A DNA stretch of 50,712 bases from a virus: positions 1 to 50,712 of the IMG/VR virus record IMGVR_UViG_3300009034_000055, one strand, 5' to 3'. Each line of letters begins with the position of its first letter. Position 1 is the first letter of the stretch. Of this stretch, positions 47,602-50,712 are shown piece after piece. A program made the translations under genes and the position numbers. The notes below the pieces were generated by a model. That model made no database searches, was not told the origin of the DNA, and worked only from the letters and a program-made list of their open reading frames with translations.

Positions 47602-49317
47602 CTATTCACAAACACCCATTGTATATTCAAAATATCGAGTTTTCAATTCTGGATCTGAACTAAGTACAGCTTTCATAGCATCTACATAATTAGTGCCTGT
47701 GTGCTTTGTCATATACTCAGTTGTTCTCTGTGCCAATTCCGCTTTAGCACTATCGCCGTATTCACGCATAGTATTCTCACTCTTAGCACTCTCTGACATA
47801 TGTACAAGTTCTGGCAACTCAGAAACGAATTTTTTTACCATATCAACAAGTGACATTTTATTAGATACACCGTCTACCGAATACTCTTTTACATCAGAAC
47901 AACCCATCAAAATTTGTTCAATTAATACTTCATGTTTTGGAAGAATTCGTTTATTACCCTGCACACTATGTGCCTGCACATACGCCTTAATATCAGCATT
48001 TCTTTTCTGTTGTGCCAATTCATTCAACTGTAATGTGTATAGCTTATTATCCTCTTCCAATTTTTTAATTTTTTCATCAGCCTCAATAGCAGCCTCTTTA
48101 TACGCCCGACAACTAACCAATTCAGCTTCTTTTGTTGCCAATAGTAATGTATACTCTTCTAACTTCTCATCAGCTTCCTTTTGCTCATATTCTTTAACTT
48201 CACTTTTTAGAATTATAATATCATTCTGTAACCCTTTAATGACTTCTTCTAGCCCCATACCATTTTCTCCTTTCATACTGACTTGTTCAAAAATATGTTT
48301 AGGCATATCCTCTTTTTTAACCTTTAGATTTGCGTACAACTCTTGCAATCTATCTTTAACTCTTTTGATATCCCTAGTTGGAATATCGACTTTCTGCCCT
48401 CTAAAACCACCGGGGGACAAAGCAGCAGCAACTCGTCCCAATTGACTACGTGTAACCTTCTTTAGCCCGTCAATGTCTTCCCAAATACGTAACTTCCAAG
48501 TACTTGGTTTTTGTGGATCTGGTACATATAAATAAGCTGCTTTAGGATATTCAACACCGGCTTCTACCTTTACTATTCTATTTACCAACGTGTCCTTATC
48601 TGCATAAATATCAAAACCACTTATATCATACTCTTTAACCTCTACATCCATTTCAAAAAACACTTCCAGTTCTTTTAAACTACTAACAGCTGGAATAGAA
48701 GTACCCAATAATGCTAACGCTTTTAACACTCGTGGATATATTTCTTTCGTAGTACCATCTATATAATTCCAAAATATCTCAGCACTAACCCGCTTAAATA
48801 ATCCCTTCTTAATTGCAGTATACACAATTTTAGGTATATTTGCAATAGTGGCAACTAACTTATTACCCACCCTATTCAACTCAGTAATATATCCAAGTGC
48901 TGGTTGCTCCTGCTTACCACTATGTCCACATTTCAATACTGGAGTCCAATTATTTTTAAATACATTAAAAGCATCAACCATATGATCTAAATCTTCTTCT
49001 GTATATACATCACCTTTCCACTTACCTACAGCAAAAATCTCAACATTAACTAATTTATGTGTATCTTCCTCATACTGTAATACCCATCCTACACTATCCT
49101 CCCAATATATAGCTGTAGGCATAGCATTTTCTTGATTTTTCGTTCGTGCCACTACTGCATTAGCTTGACGAATAGCAGAAACTTCACAATCTTTTTGATC
49201 GCCTCCTATATTCATACATCGTTCAAGTACACCATTAGCTACAGTAACCCAAATTTTTTTTTGAACAGTCCCAAGTCCTTTTATACTCTTATCAACATCT
49301 TCAATTTTCCATGGCAT
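47602..49317 (-). CDS. Fused prohead protease / scaffold with ChaB-like N-terminus
   Basis: 571 residues. 1-65: ChaB-like (WVTVANGVLERCMNIGGDQKDCEVSAIRQANAVV). 70-225: Mu gpI-type protease (IFAVGKWKGDVYTEEDLDHMVDAFNVFKNNWTPVLKCGHSGKQEQPALGYITELNRVGNKLVATI), with H and S in KCGHSG as likely catalytic residues. About 250-345: the YPKAAYLYVPDPQKPSTWKLRIWEDIDGLKKVTRSQLGRVAAALSPGGFRG domain often inserted next to such proteases. 355-450: a long coiled coil that acts as scaffold; the rest is helical. It guides capsid assembly and is then digested. AAGGA nine bases before the ATG. Confidence 0.82.
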   Translation of the reverse strand: MPWKIEDVDKSIKGLGTVQKKIWVTVANGVLERCMNIGGDQKDCEVSAIRQANAVVARTKNQENAMPTAIYWEDSVGWVLQYEEDTHKLVNVEIFAVGKWKGDVYTEEDLDHMVDAFNVFKNNWTPVLKCGHSGKQEQPALGYITELNRVGNKLVATIANIPKIVYTAIKKGLFKRVSAEIFWNYIDGTTKEIYPRVLKALALLGTSIPAVSSLKELEVFFEMDVEVKEYDISGFDIYADKDTLVNRIVKVEAGVEYPKAAYLYVPDPQKPSTWKLRIWEDIDGLKKVTRSQLGRVAAALSPGGFRGQKVDIPTRDIKRVKDRLQELYANLKVKKEDMPKHIFEQVSMKGENGMGLEEVIKGLQNDIIILKSEVKEYEQKEADEKLEEYTLLLATKEAELVSCRAYKEAAIEADEKIKKLEEDNKLYTLQLNELAQQKRNADIKAYVQAHSVQGNKRILPKHEVLIEQILMGCSDVKEYSVDGVSNKMSLVDMVKKFVSELPELVHMSESAKSENTMREYGDSAKAELAQRTTEYMTKHTGTNYVDAMKAVLSSDPELKTRYFEYTMGVCE

Positions 49318-49339
49318 ATCAATTATTCCTTATATTTAC

Positions 49340-49465
49340 CTATATTATATACAAAATCTTTAATAAAGCAAGTACAGCACCGTACTTTTTTGTGCATACA
49401 ACATATTCTAATACTTTTCCACCAATTAATAATAACAAAATATTCATAATAAATAGGCTATCCAT
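49340..49465 (-). CDS. Small membrane protein
   Basis: 41 residues from the ATG at 49465 (GAAGG six bases upstream): MDSLFIMNILLLLIGGKVLEYVVCTKKYGAVLALLKILYII. Two hydrophobic segments flank a short basic turn (CTKKYG). No family recognised. It is in the 324-bp gap (49318-49641) between head genes; the rest of that gap holds only a 17-codon hydrophobic frame (MGVLINLALFFLGSWLG) that stops in tandem TGA TAG. Confidence 0.4.
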   Translation of the reverse strand: MDSLFIMNILLLLIGGKVLEYVVCTKKYGAVLALLKILYII

Positions 49466-49641
49466 ATATTACCTTCTTTTAAACCATTTATTATATGTAC
49501 TCGTTTTGTCTGCCCTAATTTTTATATAGCCGCAAGCCACCGTAACTGTAACATTTCCTGTACTTACTAATTCTGCTTTTACATTCTATCAACCTAACCA
49601 ACTACCTAAAAAGAATAACGCTAAATTTATTAGTACACCCA

Positions 49642-49932
49642 TTATACCACCCAACCAAACTTTTCTATCCACACATAATCCATATCACTATCCTTATCTA
49701 TACTATCAGCCGCCTCCTCAATTTGTCGTTGTATTCTGCTCATAAAATCAGCAATACTTAAAGCCACCTCAACTTTATACTCAGCATCCACACTAATATC
49801 AAAAATACCCGACTCTATATCAATATTAACAACACCATTAAATTTTTTAACAATCTCTCTAACACCAATCTCAATCCTAACTATCCACTTTTTTTGATCA
49901 TCATATATTTTATTATTTATTATGCTCCCCAT
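49642..49932 (-). CDS. Hypothetical protein between minor head and protease genes
   Basis: 96 residues, acidic, mixed fold: WIVRIEIGVREIVKKFNGVVNIDIESGIFDISVDAEYKVEVALSIADFMSRIQRQIEEAADSI. No recognised family. Ribosome site uncertain (GGAG about 11 bases before the ATG, inside the end of the upstream gene). The position suggests a head morphogenesis accessory. Confidence 0.5.
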   Translation of the reverse strand: MGSIINNKIYDDQKKWIVRIEIGVREIVKKFNGVVNIDIESGIFDISVDAEYKVEVALSIADFMSRIQRQIEEAADSIDKDSDMDYVWIEKFGWVV

Positions 49933-49938
49933 ATTTTC

Positions 49939-50712
49939 TTATACTCCACCAATACGCCCACCAAATTCTTCAGAAAGAATTTGTAACGCCCTATCCATAT
50001 CTCTTCGACTAATACTCTCAAACGGACCATCATCCACAGTTATGGCCACTAGAATTGACCTACAATTAAAGTTATTCGGTGGCATTAATCTACGAAATTC
50101 AGGACTATTTTTTCTTAGTATTTTACCATCCAAATGCTTACAAATCTCTGTTGTTCTATCATCCAATATCGCACTATACTGGTATGCTTGAATATAGTCC
50201 TTATACTTAGACGTAAATGCCAACTCTACACGCCCATGATTATATGCTGATAATACTCCCATACGTACTATTTGATCTGTTCTAAATGGCACTTTAACCG
50301 CTTCGCCTTCTACCAATTCTACTGTACCGATCCATGGATCATACACAGCAGCTACTTTCTGCATAATCTCTGCAGAACTTTCCCCATTCTCAAGACCAAA
50401 CGTAAGTGCCCTTTTTATTTTACTGCTTATATTTGCGTCAATATCTCCTTTAATACGAAAACTCTGATCTGACAACCAATCAATAGTTCCTATATTAGGT
50501 ATGCCCAAAGAATCCTTTTGCCCTATCTCATGTAATGTTGTTTGCTCTCCCATTCGATACGCTTCACGAAACATTTCCCTGAGTACTCGTTGCGCGTCTC
50601 TACCATATTTCAACTGCAACGAATTAATTAACTTCATGTTTACCGTACCAGCATCTAATCTACTACGTAAAAAATTTATTACATGTGTTCTTTGCTTTCC
50701 TAATATAGCCAA
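49939..50712 (-). CDS. Minor head protein, Mu gpF / SPP1 gp7 type (N-terminus may be outside window)
   Basis: 257 residues visible; the frame is open to the window edge, where a TTG is present but the true start probably lies outside. Seen: FRIKGDIDANISSKIKRALTFGLENGESSAEIM, then the signature RMGVLSAYNHGRVELAFTSKYKDYIQAYQYSAILDDRTTEICKHLDGKI...FRRLMPPNNFNCRSILVAIT, the Mu F-type C-terminal domain (D-R-T-x-x-C, H-x-D-G, PP-N-NCRS), in which Cys/His probably bind a metal. It joins portal to capsid and may be ejected. The portal gene is expected just upstream. Confidence 0.87.
   Translation of the reverse strand: MAILGKQRTHVINFLRSRLDAGTVNMKLINSLQLKYGRDAQRVLREMFREAYRMGEQTTLHEIGQKDSLGIPNIGTIDWLSDQSFRIKGDIDANISSKIKRALTFGLENGESSAEIMQKVAAVYDPWIGTVELVEGEAVKVPFRTDQIVRMGVLSAYNHGRVELAFTSKYKDYIQAYQYSAILDDRTTEICKHLDGKILRKNSPEFRRLMPPNNFNCRSILVAITVDDGPFESISRRDMDRALQILSEEFGGRIGGV

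Overview
The window is a large piece of a tailed-phage genome, probably a siphovirus, with essentially every gene on the minus strand. The DNA is AT-rich. The tail-tip genes (DUF2460, DUF2163/BR0599, NlpC/P60-like protease, large hub) follow the order seen in gene-transfer-agent-like tails. Together with a '3TM' type holin and an M15-like endolysin this points to a Gram-negative, probably proteobacterial, host. The host cannot be named from sequence. Terminase and portal are not in the window; they probably lie beyond base 50712.

Layout, read along the minus strand (high to low coordinates). (1) 50712-45619, head: Mu gpF-like minor head protein, fused protease/scaffold with a ChaB-like N-terminus, DUF2190-type decoration protein, major capsid protein, and two small proteins. 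(2) 45611-37173, an unusually rich carbohydrate-modification block: two GT4-like enzymes, a GT4-methyltransferase-GT2 triple fusion, a GT2 with a Cys-rich N-terminus, a broken sulfotransferase, two small structural-type proteins, and a GT2-like enzyme with a long coiled N-terminus. (3) 37170-30989, giant mosaic repeat proteins built from 44-residue kelch-like blades in sixes, 18-residue helical repeats and shared junction/C-terminal modules. The largest is broken by two frame disruptions at the edge of a 119-bp direct repeat. (4) 30985-18211, connector, tail completion, terminator, tube, chaperone, split tape measure, tail tip, hub with an apparent beta-propeller, and a fibre-like protein. (5) 18201-16785, lysis genes ending at a strong terminator.

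(6) 16389-1156, early/replication region. A probable promoter at 16435-16463 drives small zinc-ribbon and hypothetical genes, an SF2 helicase interrupted by an HNH intein, and a DnaG-type primase. A 1.25-kb non-coding, origin-like region follows, with hairpins, a polypurine tract and two related structured elements. A second promoter with overlapping palindromes (10193-10262) drives a replisome-organiser-like protein, a DnaB-like helicase, a UDG-exonuclease-PolA fusion, an octapeptide-repeat protein of unknown function, a UvsY-like protein, a gp32-like SSB and a RecA/UvsX-like recombinase. (7) 1100-1, an accessory strip with integron-cassette-like organisation (two attC-like sites, short ORFs), an 11-bp tandem repeat, and the start of a PDDEXK-type nuclease.

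How the parts fit: regions 6-7 give a nearly self-sufficient recombination-dependent replisome (recombinase, mediator, SSB, polymerase, replicative helicase, primase, UvsW-like helicase). Regions 2-3 suggest a virion surface that is enzymatically glycosylated, and possibly sulfated and methylated, and carries rearrangeable repeat adhesins. The candidates most worth following as undescribed systems are the octapeptide-repeat protein with its duplicated leader, the paired structured elements in the origin-like region, and the glycan-modification/kelch-adhesin block.
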